NCBI GenBank assembly: GCA_026014875.1
Contig: JAOZHO010000019.1
Span: 1 to 64,000, forward strand
DNA: 64,000 bases
Direction of reading: 5' to 3'
From: Candidatus Bathyarchaeota archaeon
GTDB lineage: Archaea; Thermoproteota; Bathyarchaeia; TCS64
Position numbers and translations under genes: made by a program. Under the pieces are notes generated by a model. That model made no database searches, was not told the origin of the DNA, and was given only the letters and a program-made list of their open reading frames with translations. Shown here one piece after another: positions 1-9,296 of this stretch (positions within the stretch are counted from its first letter, which is position 1; each line of letters opens with the position of its first letter).

Positions 1-557
1 CTCTTACCGTCCCTGATCCAGTCGAAGAGAATGCCGAAGATCCCCAGCCTCATGGCGCCGCCGAGGATGCCCCGAGGCCGTATGATGCAGATCCGGAGTC
101 CGTGCTCCGAGGAATATCGATTGCATTGCCTCTCGGCCTCTACCTTCGATTGGCCGTACTCTCCCAGCGGGGTGAAGGGAGTCTCCTCGTTTACCGGGTT
201 CTCCTCGGGCACCCCGTACATAGCGCTGGAGGAGATGTGGATGACCTGAGGGTTATCCTCAAGGCGGAGGACCGCCTCCAGAACGTTCCTCGTCCCCCCC
301 TCGTTCACCTCCCTGAACCCCTTCCCCGCCTTGGATATCGGCACAGACGCAGCCGTGTGGTACACGCCCTCCACGCCGATGCATGCCGCCGACACGGTCT
401 CGAAATCCCTGATATCGCCCCTAACGAAATCCACCCGCCCAATCAGATCATCGGGGGGCTCGACGAGATCCAGTATCCTCACCGAGGTTCCCGTAGATAG
501 GATTCTCTTTGTCAGGTGGCTCCCGAGGTAGCCCGAGCCGCCGGTTATGAGGATCAT
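1..557 (-). CDS. NAD-dependent epimerase/dehydratase, N-terminal part (cut by window edge)
   Basis: Extended short-chain dehydrogenase, probably acting on a nucleotide- or lipid-linked sugar. The 185 residues present begin at ATG 557 and show the Rossmann signature G6-x2-G9-x2-G12, the Ser triad strand at residues 109-111 (HISSSAMYG) and the catalytic Y134-x3-K138 (YGQSK). The C-terminal substrate domain lies outside the window. Its ATG overlaps the stop of the upstream UbiA-family gene (ATGA), so the two are probably translated together. Pairing with a DPPR-synthase-like UbiA suggests a redox or epimerising step on a polyprenyl-phosphate pentose, but the sequence alone does not fix the substrate. 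Confidence 0.85.
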   Translation of the reverse strand, partial: MILITGGSGYLGSHLTKRILSTGTSVRILDLVEPPDDLIGRVDFVRGDIRDFETVSAACIGVEGVYHTAASVPISKAGKGFREVNEGGTRNVLEAVLRLEDNPQVIHISSSAMYGVPEENPVNEETPFTPLGEYGQSKVEAERQCNRYSSEHGLRICIIRPRGILGGAMRLGIFGILFDWIRDGK

Positions 558-1450
558 GGAAATATGCTCGTGTACAACGGTGTGTAGAGCAGTATCATGA
601 CGACAATTATCCAGAGAGCCAATCCAAGGAGCAGGGGCCGGTCGTTGAGGAGCCTGCTCGAGTCCCTCACGTTCTGATTCTTGTTGTAGACGATGTAGAT
701 GTACCGACCGATGAGAAAGACCACGACGGGGATGGTGACCATGAGCCTAGAGTCCCCGATGGGAGCGTTGACGCAGTACATCGTGTAGAACAGAATCGTG
801 ATGGCGCTGAAGATGTTGATCAGGTTGTCCAGCATCTCAGGAGAGTAGCTCTGGAGCGTGCCCCTGAACTCGCCCGCGTCATCCCCCAGGAATGCATACT
901 CTCCCCTCCTCTTCCCCGCGGCCAGGAGTAAGGCCACGAAGAAGACCCCGAAGATGAACCACAGCGACACGGGGGGGTGCGGGATGCCCTTCAGCAGGGC
1001 TATCCCGGTGAGGGCCCTCCAGATATAATTCAAGGAGATTACGATAAGATCGAGGACGATGACCTTCCTCGCCACAAGGTTGTAGAACTGGCTCGTCAGG
1101 AACAGAAGCCCCAAGAGTATCGCGAACTTCGTGTTCAGATAATAGCCCCCGACGAAGGAAACGACCAGGAGGACAGCGATCATCCCGTAAGCCTCATTCA
1201 GAGAGACCCGCCCGGAAGGCAGAGGCCTGCTCATCTTCTCCGGGTGACTAGCGTCCTTCTCACGGTCCACGACGTCGTTGATCACATAATTTACTGCGGA
1301 CACGAGACACAGGAGAACGTAGCCCGCGATGAAGGAGGGGTACAGGTCGAGATTCGTCAGGTTGAATGAGAAGACCAGCCCTAGGAAGATCAGCAGGTTC
1401 TTGTACCATTGCCTGACCCGGAGGAGACCGAGGAGAGCGTCTATCTTCAT
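554..1450 (-). CDS. UbiA-family polyprenyl transferase, DPPR-synthase-like
   Basis: Integral membrane transferase that joins a polyprenyl (phosphate) chain to an acceptor. At 298 residues it has about eight to nine hydrophobic segments. The first Asp-rich motif is N58-D-x2-D62-x3-D66, followed by RPLPSGR at 75-81. The N-terminus (RQWYKNLL at 13-20) and the motif context resemble decaprenyl-phosphate phosphoribosyltransferase more than the ubiquinone or DGGGP enzymes, which would make it a maker of polyprenyl-phosphate ribose. The downstream epimerase overlaps it by four bases. Placement at the end of a glycosyltransferase cluster supports a role in making a lipid-linked sugar donor. The family is secure; the precise acceptor is inference. 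Confidence 0.85.
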   Translation of the reverse strand: MKIDALLGLLRVRQWYKNLLIFLGLVFSFNLTNLDLYPSFIAGYVLLCLVSAVNYVINDVVDREKDASHPEKMSRPLPSGRVSLNEAYGMIAVLLVVSFVGGYYLNTKFAILLGLLFLTSQFYNLVARKVIVLDLIVISLNYIWRALTGIALLKGIPHPPVSLWFIFGVFFVALLLAAGKRRGEYAFLGDDAGEFRGTLQSYSPEMLDNLINIFSAITILFYTMYCVNAPIGDSRLMVTIPVVVFLIGRYIYIVYNKNQNVRDSSRLLNDRPLLLGLALWIIVVMILLYTPLYTSIFP

Positions 1451-1519
1451 CGTTTAATCTTACCTATATTCGGTGCCTCGTGTATGTATGCGATCCCGTC
1501 TTTCCATGGGTCAACGTGT

Positions 1520-2692
1520 TCAACTGGCTCCATCCAGAGCGAGATCGATATACGACGCGAATTGCTCCCTGAACACTCCGGTGTCGAACACCTTTGATCG
1601 CTCGACGCATTTCACGCTGAGGCTCTCCCTGAGCCGTTCATCGCCGAGGAGCTCCGTTATCCGCTCCGCGGCATCCTGAACCCCCTCGTACCAGTAACCG
1701 TACTCCCCCTGCTTGCCGTCCAGCACATCCAGATACGGCCCCCCCGAGCGGTGGACCACGGGCACAAGCCCCGCGGCCATGGCCTCAACGGGGGAGATCC
1801 CGAAGTGCTCGTAGGGCATCGTGTGGAGGTAGACCTTGGCCTCGACGATGCTGAGCAACAGTCCTCTCCGGTCGAGACCTGTCTCGAAACTCACCCGTTC
1901 CTCGACGCCCATGTCCTCCACCGCCTGGAGGAGTTCTCCGTGATAGTCGCTGTCGTGTATGTGGCCTATGACGAGAAACTCCGCTTCCTCGACCTTCTTC
2001 GCGATCTCGGGTATCAGTTCCAGCCGCTTGTCCCGGCGGATGTGAGAGATGGTCACCACGGTATTCCTTCGCTCACCCGACGTTTCAGCGAGCCCGATGA
2101 TGTCCTCGACATCGACGGGGGGATAGAGGACACTGGTCTCCGCATCCACAACCTTGTCCAGGCAGCTTTTCGTGAACAGGGAGTTGGCCAGCACCACGGC
2201 AGAGTGCTCCATGAGGGACTTGTACACGGGCTGCCTCATCCTCATCATCATCTCGTCCTTCCTGGACGAGGCGTATGCCGAGAGATGGTATTTGGCTATC
2301 TCTTCCAGCGCCGGATGGAGCAGCGCAAAGGTGGGAAAGTGAACATAGGAGACGTGGGCGTAAGACGGCACAGTGTTCCCCTGAGAATTCACGACCAAAT
2401 CGGTTTTACGATAAATCCTTCGAGACCTCTCGAGCCAGCGGAGGGCGTCGGACCAGCCCACGCGGTCCAGAGGGATGTAATCCGACCCGAGGGGCTCCGC
2501 GCATTCCACGTGGTCGGAAAGCCTGATCTCGTCGTGGAACAGCCGGTCTATCCGGTCCCAGTCCGGCTTGTCCCAAGTCTTCAAGGTGACATCGTGCCCC
2601 AGCCCCTCCAATGTAAGCAGCATGTGGGCGGTCACCCGTTCCCCCCCGCCCATGGTGTTCAGCGTGTTCCCGATGAGGGTCACATCAGGCAT
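1520..2692 (-). CDS. GT4 glycosyltransferase, ALG11-like
   Basis: GT-B fold glycosyltransferase of 390 residues, probably working on the cytoplasmic face on a lipid-linked glycan. The N-terminal domain opens with a Gly-rich loop (GGGER at 15-19). The C-terminal donor domain has the E-x7-E signature in EHFGISPVEAMAAG near residue 295, flanked by HTMPY before it and by an SGGP-x-LDV stretch after it. That combination resembles eukaryotic ALG11, which adds alpha-1,2-mannoses to the lipid-linked N-glycan precursor. The gene starts inside the 3' end of its upstream neighbour (13-base overlap). Substrate assignment is inference; the GT4 family is certain. Confidence 0.88.
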   Translation of the reverse strand: MPDVTLIGNTLNTMGGGERVTAHMLLTLEGLGHDVTLKTWDKPDWDRIDRLFHDEIRLSDHVECAEPLGSDYIPLDRVGWSDALRWLERSRRIYRKTDLVVNSQGNTVPSYAHVSYVHFPTFALLHPALEEIAKYHLSAYASSRKDEMMMRMRQPVYKSLMEHSAVVLANSLFTKSCLDKVVDAETSVLYPPVDVEDIIGLAETSGERRNTVVTISHIRRDKRLELIPEIAKKVEEAEFLVIGHIHDSDYHGELLQAVEDMGVEERVSFETGLDRRGLLLSIVEAKVYLHTMPYEHFGISPVEAMAAGLVPVVHRSGGPYLDVLDGKQGEYGYWYEGVQDAAERITELLGDERLRESLSVKCVERSKVFDTGVFREQFASYIDLALDGAS

Positions 2693-3819
2693 TTCTCGTA
2701 CACCCTCAGGGTTCCCTCAACGGTTTTATCCCAAGAGAAAAGACGGGCCCGCTCGACGCCCCTCCGCCTCAACACGGCTCGCAGCCCCTCATCACCATGG
2801 AGCCTCATCATCGACTCAGACAGGCATCCGACATCGTAGGGGTCCACTAAAAGCCCCGCTTCTCCCACGAGCTCGGGCAGGCTGCTCCTGTTCGATGCAA
2901 TGACAGGTGCACCGCAGGCCATGGCCTCCAGAACGGGGAGCCCGAATCCCTCATATAGGCTTGGAAAGACGAAGGCCTCGCAGGCGGCGAAGAAAAAAGG
3001 GAGGTGCTCCCGGGGCACGTAGCCGAGAGCGCGAACATCATCAGCGTTCGCCCCAGGCATCGCAGCCAAGTCTTCAGGAGGAACCCCGACGAGCAATATG
3101 TCCCATGGGAGCCCATCTGATTTCGCTGAACCGAAGGCCTCGAGGAGCCGGCGGAGATTCTTCCGGGGGTGAGAGCTCCCGACGTAAAGGGCGTACTCGT
3201 TCCCGACGCCGTAGTTTTCGCGAAGGAAATTCCTCGCAACCGCGTACTCGACGGGTCTGAAGAGGTCGTCGACGCCCTCGTGGACGACGAAAACCCGATC
3301 CTCGGAGATTCCTATGTAGTGGACCAGGTCCTGTTTGGTGGACTCGGAGACGGCGATGACCGCGCAGCCGGACCGAGCCAGCTGTCTCAGGCTGCAGAGG
3401 AGGACGGATCGTTCCAGCGAGCCGTAGCGGTACAGGTCGGGATGCAACGCGTTCCCGATGTCGTGGACCGTGGCGACGACCTCGACCCCCCTCAATCTTC
3501 GGGACAGCAGCAGGGGGGCGTAACTCGCCCCCCATGTGGTGATGTGGAGGAGGTCTACGCCGTCGAAGAGGGGGGAACCCAGGGGGGTGGCGGAAAGGGT
3601 CAGGTTTCTGAGGGAAAGGAAGAACGGCGACGGCGATGGAAGGGAAATAGCTACATCTCTCTCGCTGAGGCTTGTAGAGGACCTTTTGAACCTCAGCGCG
3701 GACAGCGTGATACGGGGGGACGCGTTCAAACCCTCACCGAGGTACGACAGGTAATTGAATATCCCCCGAGGGTCACCGAGCTGCATGTCAAACTGGTCAG
3801 CGGTCCACAGTACATTCAT
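2680..3819 (-). CDS. GT4 glycosyltransferase
   Basis: Retaining GT-B glycosyltransferase of 379 residues, of the mannosyltransferase-like type. The C-terminal donor-binding domain carries [16 protein letters not shown], with the E-x7-E pair, followed by [16 protein letters not shown] chose ATG 3819 over an ATG nine codons upstream because a GGGAGGGG Shine-Dalgarno sequence lies about seven bases before it and the protein then begins MNVLWTADQ, a normal GT4 first strand. The 3' end overlaps the next glycosyltransferase by 13 bases. Donor and acceptor sugars are unknown. Confidence 0.87.
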   Translation of the reverse strand: MNVLWTADQFDMQLGDPRGIFNYLSYLGEGLNASPRITLSALRFKRSSTSLSERDVAISLPSPSPFFLSLRNLTLSATPLGSPLFDGVDLLHITTWGASYAPLLLSRRLRGVEVVATVHDIGNALHPDLYRYGSLERSVLLCSLRQLARSGCAVIAVSESTKQDLVHYIGISEDRVFVVHEGVDDLFRPVEYAVARNFLRENYGVGNEYALYVGSSHPRKNLRRLLEAFGSAKSDGLPWDILLVGVPPEDLAAMPGANADDVRALGYVPREHLPFFFAACEAFVFPSLYEGFGLPVLEAMACGAPVIASNRSSLPELVGEAGLLVDPYDVGCLSESMMRLHGDEGLRAVLRRRGVERARLFSWDKTVEGTLRVYEKCLM

Positions 3820-3898
3820 GGCTCGCCCCTCCCGACGCGCCTTCATCTCTTGAAGAGCGACTCAAACATTATCTCGGATCAGGGAGAGAGGCCAGCAT

Positions 3899-4969
3899 CT
3901 AACGCCCACTCGACAGTCGCTCATATAAGTCGATAATCTGAGGGACGACGACGCCGTTGTCGAAGTGATTAGCTCGGTCCAGAGAATTGGCGGAGAGTTC
4001 CGCCCACCTCGCTTGGTCAGACAGCAGCTCAACGGCCCCCTCCGCCAAGGTGACGTGATCCTCGGGGGCTATGGTATACCCCGTGAATCCCGGTCTCAGC
4101 AGGTCCGTGGTGATTCTGTCGCTGCCGATGACCGGCGTGCCACTGCACATCGCCTCTAGGACTATGTAGCCAAAGCTCTCGTAGAAAGAGGGAGCCGCCA
4201 CTACCTTCACCATGCTCAGCAGGTCCCTGAGATGTTCCCGCGACACGAAACCGAGAGGGGAGATGCTCGAACGGACCCCCAGCTCCGCCGCCAAGTCCAT
4301 GCAGGTTTTCAGGTATCCTTCGTCACCTTCACCGACTATGTACAGTGTGATCGAGGGAATCTTTTCCCCGATCAACTTCAGGGAACGAACCACGGTCTCC
4401 AGGTTCTTGTTGGGGAACGGGTTAACGAATAGTAGGGCGTCCTCACGTTCCTCCAATGATCTGTTCTCGAATTCCCCGGTCTCGATTCCCGGGGATATCA
4501 CAACTAGTTTATCCGGCTTTACCCCGAGCGATTCAAGCTCCTCCCTGTGGGCGGTTGTGGAGCAAACCACGAAATCAGTATAAGAGTTGTACAGCGTCTT
4601 GGCATACATTCTTTGAGAAGGGGACGTGTCGACAAGACCGTGGTTCGTCGCTATCTTTCCGCCCTTCACCGACACCGGTACGACGCCGTTGAAATGGATT
4701 ATGTCCGGCTGGATCCGCTTCAGAACCCCGGCTCCATCGTTCATCCAGGCAAGAACCCGCCTCGAGTTGTCCGAGTTTAAATTACTCTTCGAGATCGCCT
4801 GTACCTTTACGCCCTCGACACTGACTCCTCCGACGTTGGAACCGCACACCACGTTGACCTCCACGTCTCTCTCGGTGAGAGCCGCCGCCAGGTTCAGTAC
4901 GTAGGTGTTGACGCCATCGGGGACGGAGAGGTCTCCCGCCCTCGTGAGGGCGACTCTGAGATCGCCCAT
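3899..4969 (-). CDS. GT4 glycosyltransferase
   Basis: GT-B enzyme of 356 residues. The acceptor-side domain begins with MGDLRVALTRAG and a DGVNTYVLNLA loop-helix that replaces the common GG-loop. The donor side has GDEGYL and the catalytic-region E-x7-E in YESFGYIVLEAMCSGTP. The ATG shares one base with the stop of the methyltransferase gene upstream (TGATG-type junction), consistent with coupled translation. It is separated from the next gene by about 80 bases, one of the larger gaps in the cluster. Confidence 0.87.
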   Translation of the reverse strand: MGDLRVALTRAGDLSVPDGVNTYVLNLAAALTERDVEVNVVCGSNVGGVSVEGVKVQAISKSNLNSDNSRRVLAWMNDGAGVLKRIQPDIIHFNGVVPVSVKGGKIATNHGLVDTSPSQRMYAKTLYNSYTDFVVCSTTAHREELESLGVKPDKLVVISPGIETGEFENRSLEEREDALLFVNPFPNKNLETVVRSLKLIGEKIPSITLYIVGEGDEGYLKTCMDLAAELGVRSSISPLGFVSREHLRDLLSMVKVVAAPSFYESFGYIVLEAMCSGTPVIGSDRITTDLLRPGFTGYTIAPEDHVTLAEGAVELLSDQARWAELSANSLDRANHFDNGVVVPQIIDLYERLSSGR

Positions 4970-5649
4970 CAGGTCGATGACTCGGGACGCTTCTTGAACT
5001 GGTAGATCGATATCTCCCCCAGGAACTTGCGGTTCTTCAGGGAGTTGAACTGGGTCACCGGCTTCAGGAACCCCAGCTTCCCTATGAAGGGGATGAAACA
5101 GGCGTTGTACCTGACCGATACTAACTCGAAGAGCGTTTTACAGTACGCCCGGAGGCTCGTATCGAAGATCGGTGAGAAATGGTCCCCCTCGGCGTTCACG
5201 TTCTGGGGCTTGAAATAGAGATATCTCCCCGTGAGCAGGTAGATGACTTTCTGCCAGACGTTCTCCACGTTGGGGGTCGACATCATGAACGTGCCGCCCC
5301 CCCGGAGCAGCCTGGCCGCCTCACCGATGAACCCGTAGGGATTCCAAAGGTGCTCGACGACCTCGATGGCGAAGAGATGATCGACGCAGCCGTCTCTAAA
5401 CGGGACGCCGTGGTTGAGGTCCACGACTACCAGGTCCGTCCCCTTCGGCCTGGAACGCGCAAACGAGTCGTTCCTGTCCAGCATGACCACGGGGAACCCT
5501 CTCTCCAGAAGGCTCTCCGTAAACGCGCCCTGGCCTGAGCCGGCGTCGATGGCCAACCCAGGAGCCATGTTGTCCGTGAGTCTCAGGGCCGTCTCGTGGA
5601 CGAATATGCTGGTCATGGGCCGCCTCGTCAAGCCTGCGTCACACCTCAT
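4969..5649 (-). CDS. class I SAM-dependent methyltransferase
   Basis: 226-residue Rossmann-like methyltransferase. Motif I is AIDAGSGQGAF near residues 33-43, motif II ends in the acidic VVMLDRND, and the post-II region reads FAIEVVEHLWNP followed by LLRGGGTFMMSTPN, typical of methyltransferase type 11/12 proteins. The ATG at 5649 overlaps the stop of the membrane protein gene by four bases (ATGA). Within a glycan cluster it most plausibly methylates a sugar hydroxyl or caps the glycan, but the acceptor cannot be read from sequence. No signal peptide; cytoplasmic. Confidence 0.85.
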   Translation of the reverse strand: MRCDAGLTRRPMTSIFVHETALRLTDNMAPGLAIDAGSGQGAFTESLLERGFPVVMLDRNDSFARSRPKGTDLVVVDLNHGVPFRDGCVDHLFAIEVVEHLWNPYGFIGEAARLLRGGGTFMMSTPNVENVWQKVIYLLTGRYLYFKPQNVNAEGDHFSPIFDTSLRAYCKTLFELVSVRYNACFIPFIGKLGFLKPVTQFNSLKNRKFLGEISIYQFKKRPESST

Positions 5650-7412
5650 CTAACCCGGCTGAAGGCCACGTGCCAATCATCGGAGTCGAAGACCCTGGCG
5701 TAGGAGGTGTGATCGTTGAGCATGTCGACGAAGTTGTCCGTCGCCACATCGTACATGGGGGTCGTCTGGATATATGCTGCCTTCGAGTAGGCCCTGAAGG
5801 TTGGTATGATGATCTGGAACCAGCGCACGTTCTCTAGGTCCAGCCCCGTCTCGTGGATGAAAGGGAAGCGCACGATGTAGACTACCTCGTTGTCGAGTCT
5901 GTCCGCCTCGTAGTAGGTTGAGATGGTGGTCCCGGGGTCAATCACCGCCACGGACCCCTTCCCGTAAGTCGTCAGATAATCCATCATCGAGAGCCCCGTG
6001 GAGGGAGGAAACATGTGAGCCGCGGGGCCATACATGGAGAGAGGAACCAAGAGCATGAAGAACACGAGGGATAACAGGAGTAAAGCCTTCCCCCCCTCGG
6101 CGACGACCTCGTAGAGCCTCCCCTCGGGCGGTTTAAGGTACTTCAGGGCACCTGCGAACATTATCCCCCAGGGCAGAATCGCGTACATGAATGGGATCAT
6201 CCTCCACCTGTTCGCGTACAGCACGAAGGGGAAAGGGGAGACGCAGAGGATGAATAACGATACAGCCATCTTCATGTTGATATCCTTCCTCATTATGAGC
6301 AGGAAGAACAGCAGCCCGGTGAGGAGAATATAGTAGGACGAGTACTGCCTCAGGTTCGCAATTATCAGATAGGAGGGCGTATACCCCGACACAACGGCGT
6401 GGGCGATGGGATCCGGCTCGCCAAGGAAGTTGATGGATGTGATCTTGAACTGCTCAATGAGCGCCGTGAAGGACGCTGCGAAGTTGATCTGCCACAGCAG
6501 CCAGGACACCGAGCTGAGTATCGCCAGAGTGGGGTTCATCCTCAGGGAGCTCCAATCTTTTTCGGGCTCCAACGTCTCGAGAACCTTCCTCGCTATGATG
6601 ATCATGAAGGGAGTGAGGGATATCAGCAGAGAGGAGGCGGGATGGGATATCGTGAGGGCCGTGAGGACGAAGAGATACTGGATCACCGTCGGGCGGTCGT
6701 ATTTCTGCAACGCTAATTTCACGATCAACATCCAGGCGAGATACTGGTAGATGAACGCGAAGGACTGGCGGTTGTACGCCAACCCCGTCCAGGACAATGC
6801 GTGGAACGCCAGAACGGAGATCAGGGGGTATCTCCGGTCTTTCAGAATGATTCGGGATATCGCGTAGATCATCAGGGAGAGGAATATCGAGACGAAGATA
6901 GGAGAATACTTTACGTACGCGAACAGGTCGAAGCCGGTGATGTCCACTAGTATTCCGGACATGAAGCTGATCAGGCCGGGAGTCTCGTTCCCGATGACGT
7001 TGTGCCCGGTCTTCTGGATATACAGGGTCTGGGCGACGAACTGGAAGGTGTCGGTGTAGATCACGTTCTTGTAGATCAGCCGGGGGATGGCGAAAATGTT
7101 CGAGGGCAACAGCACGACGACAGTCGCCGTGATCAGGTTGCCCAGGGTATGCTCCATGACCTCTTCCCGGATGACCACGAGGAAGACGAGGGCGATGAGG
7201 CAGATGATCCCGACCCAATATGTGAATGGCAGATTGTTGAACAGGAAATACGGGTCGGGGGGAATCTGATCCACGGGGCGAAGCGAAAAGATCGAGGCGA
7301 TGAAAGAGGCATAAGCGATTACGCAAAGGACGAGAGCCGCTCTCTTCAAAGTGTCCGGGGAGCGCCAATCGACATCCCGGGGAAACTCGAAGGATATGCT
7401 AGGCAACTTCAC
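5646..7412 (-). CDS. polytopic membrane protein, possibly a GT-C glycosyltransferase
   Basis: 588 residues with roughly a dozen hydrophobic helices between about residues 25 and 435, then a soluble C-terminal domain of about 150 residues. The architecture, an early loop after helix 1 and a soluble C-terminus, matches GT-C enzymes (GT39/GT83 or oligosaccharyltransferase-like) that use polyprenyl-phosphate sugars at the membrane. I see no intact WWDYG motif, so it is not a recognisable AglB. An O-antigen-polymerase-like role is an alternative. It overlaps its neighbours on both sides (14 bases upstream, 4 bases downstream), so it belongs to the same transcription unit. Confidence 0.7.
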   Translation of the reverse strand: MKLPSISFEFPRDVDWRSPDTLKRAALVLCVIAYASFIASIFSLRPVDQIPPDPYFLFNNLPFTYWVGIICLIALVFLVVIREEVMEHTLGNLITATVVVLLPSNIFAIPRLIYKNVIYTDTFQFVAQTLYIQKTGHNVIGNETPGLISFMSGILVDITGFDLFAYVKYSPIFVSIFLSLMIYAISRIILKDRRYPLISVLAFHALSWTGLAYNRQSFAFIYQYLAWMLIVKLALQKYDRPTVIQYLFVLTALTISHPASSLLISLTPFMIIIARKVLETLEPEKDWSSLRMNPTLAILSSVSWLLWQINFAASFTALIEQFKITSINFLGEPDPIAHAVVSGYTPSYLIIANLRQYSSYYILLTGLLFFLLIMRKDINMKMAVSLFILCVSPFPFVLYANRWRMIPFMYAILPWGIMFAGALKYLKPPEGRLYEVVAEGGKALLLLSLVFFMLLVPLSMYGPAAHMFPPSTGLSMMDYLTTYGKGSVAVIDPGTTISTYYEADRLDNEVVYIVRFPFIHETGLDLENVRWFQIIIPTFRAYSKAAYIQTTPMYDVATDNFVDMLNDHTSYARVFDSDDWHVAFSRVR

Positions 7413-8550
7413 GATAATATTTCTCCAGCGAGGCTATGGTGCTATCTGAATCCGCCAGCGTCTCCACGATCCTCCTCGCGTTCCCGCTCATCCTCATGCG
7501 CTCGTCGGGATCAGATAGGAGAGCCAACGCCTTCTCCGCGATGTCGCCCACGTCATATGGCTTCGCGAGGAAGCCGTTCTCCCCGTCGATGACCATCTCG
7601 GGGATAGCCGTGGCATCATATGCAATAACGGGGAGGCCCATGTAGAGGGCCTCGGCTATGGAGAGGCCGAAAGACTCGTAAAGGCTCGGGAAAAGGAAAG
7701 CCCCGGCGCTCGAGTATAAAGAGGAGAGCGCCTCACCGTGGACGACGCCATGATATCTGACCCTCTCCGGGAAATCTCGCGTGAGCCTCTGAACCATCCC
7801 CCTCAACGGGCCGTCACCCGCGACTGCCAATCTGGCCTCGGGGTCGCGTCTCAAGATGTGCCGACCGGCTTTAACCAAGAGAGGCGTACCCTTCGCGGTG
7901 GAGAGCCCTCCCACGTAGAGCAGGGTCTTCTCGAAGTCGGGGCTTGGACTGTTGTCTGGGATTTCTGGGAGAGATATCAGGTTGGGCACTCGATGAACTT
8001 TCTCCTCGTCTATTCCATAGCTGCCAATGATCTGCCCTTTCTCGAAGTGGGACGGGGTCAAGACCATCCGGGCTCTCCTGCAGGCCCTTTTTTCATACCC
8101 GCCCTGCAGCGCCCCGCCAACCATTATCCGGGCTGCCTCCGACAGGGATCCAGTCGACCACATCGATCTGTTGAAGACCGTCGAGGAGAAAATATGTCCG
8201 CCCCGTAAGCTTACGTGGCCATGATTGGTGACCACGAGCCTGTCCGTGATCTCGTCGGGTACTGCCAATCCGCTGATCCCGTGAGCGTTGACCACGTCTA
8301 CACTGGATGATAGACCCTCAATCACATCGGAAGCATCGTCTAATGCCGCTCCGAGGCTGGAAACGCCCGTGTAGCCGAGAGTATAAACCACGTTGGATTC
8401 TAGCTCGTCATCCACCCATTCCGCAATCCTCCTGTCGGGGTCCGCCCCCAGCACCAACGTGACGCTGTGCCCCCTATCGGTGAGAGCCTTCGTGAGATTG
8501 ATCGCAGAGATGGGCCCCCCGCCGATGGATGGCTCCAGCAGGAGCTCCAC
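7399..8550 (-). CDS. GT4 glycosyltransferase
   Basis: GT-B glycosyltransferase of about 383 residues. The N-terminal loop reads EPSIGGGPISAINL and the donor domain has YESFGLSIAEALYMGLPV with E-x7-E, then GENGFLAKPYD. The start is uncertain. An ATG at 8679 would overlap the upstream deacetylase by 109 bases and adds an atypical leader. GTG 8550 gives MELLLEPSIGGG, and ATT 8559, with no start of the usual kind, would give MVLVELLLE, a more typical first strand. I use GTG 8550. The 3' end overlaps the following membrane protein gene by 14 bases. Confidence 0.83.
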   Translation of the reverse strand: MELLLEPSIGGGPISAINLTKALTDRGHSVTLVLGADPDRRIAEWVDDELESNVVYTLGYTGVSSLGAALDDASDVIEGLSSSVDVVNAHGISGLAVPDEITDRLVVTNHGHVSLRGGHIFSSTVFNRSMWSTGSLSEAARIMVGGALQGGYEKRACRRARMVLTPSHFEKGQIIGSYGIDEEKVHRVPNLISLPEIPDNSPSPDFEKTLLYVGGLSTAKGTPLLVKAGRHILRRDPEARLAVAGDGPLRGMVQRLTRDFPERVRYHGVVHGEALSSLYSSAGAFLFPSLYESFGLSIAEALYMGLPVIAYDATAIPEMVIDGENGFLAKPYDVGDIAEKALALLSDPDERMRMSGNARRIVETLADSDSTIASLEKYYREVA

Positions 8551-8570
8551 CAGAACAATGTTGAGGGTCT

Positions 8571-9296
8571 CTATTCGGGAGGCCCTCCCTTGATCGAGGC
8601 AATGTACTCCGTGATGGTTGGGTTGCGGAGATTGTTTCTGGAGGCAAAGTCCTCGAACAGTTGCTCGAGGCGGTGCCATTCGCCTCTCTCCTCGATGAAG
8701 TGCGCGTGTACGAGTACGTGCATCACGCCCCTCCCCGCTTCGAGCATATCTTCGAGAACGAGTCCGGCGAATTTACCCCAGTTCTTGATGAGCGCCGGCT
8801 CCGAGATGACCCTCCCGGGGCTCAGAAGCTTCAAAGCCGAGGATATTTGGCGATAGGGATGGGGATCGGTCCAGAGGGTGACCCCGATCTCATAAACATC
8901 GTCGCCAATGCTTACGTTGTAGAGTTCCGTGGTTCTGCCGCTAGAATAGCCCGCCTCAGGAAGCAGGCTCTTGATCTTGGTATCGTATATCCCGTACGGG
9001 TATGCGAAGGACTCGACGGGTTTCTTCAGCAGGCTCTCCAAGCGTTCTTTCGACTCGACGACCTCCCAAGCCGCCCTCTCGTGGTCTAACTCCAGCAGGT
9101 TGCTGTGGGACACGGTGTGGCCGCCGATCTCGTGGCGCTGGGAGATATCTCGGACATCATCCTCGTCCATCTCCCGGGAGATTCCATCCGTATCCAGGTA
9201 GAAACAGGCCTTGAGCCCGTGTTTCTCGAGAAGGTCTACTGCTCTCATGTTGTGCGATGTGGCGTCATCGAAGCTGAGGAGGAGTTGGACAGTCAC
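8571..9296 (-). CDS. polysaccharide deacetylase (NodB homology, CE4)
   Basis: 241-residue metal-dependent deacetylase that removes acyl groups from N-acetylated sugars. The GTG start at 9296 overlaps the stop of the preceding glycosyltransferase (GTGA); a longer reading frame upstream has an arginine-rich, non-homologous leader and is rejected. Family motifs are all visible: motif 1 FDD at 9-11, metal-binding H60-x3-H64 (HTVSH), motif 3 FAYPYG, and a late VHAH. No signal peptide, so it probably acts inside the cell on a lipid-linked precursor, unlike secreted chitin or peptidoglycan deacetylases. Confidence 0.88.
   Translation of the reverse strand: MTVQLLLSFDDATSHNMRAVDLLEKHGLKACFYLDTDGISREMDEDDVRDISQRHEIGGHTVSHSNLLELDHERAAWEVVESKERLESLLKKPVESFAYPYGIYDTKIKSLLPEAGYSSGRTTELYNVSIGDDVYEIGVTLWTDPHPYRQISSALKLLSPGRVISEPALIKNWGKFAGLVLEDMLEAGRGVMHVLVHAHFIEERGEWHRLEQLFEDFASRNNLRNPTITEYIASIKGGPPE

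Noticed and set aside
5646-7412. AglB oligosaccharyltransferase
   Set aside because: Topology is compatible, but no WWDYG-type motif or other AglB hallmark is visible.
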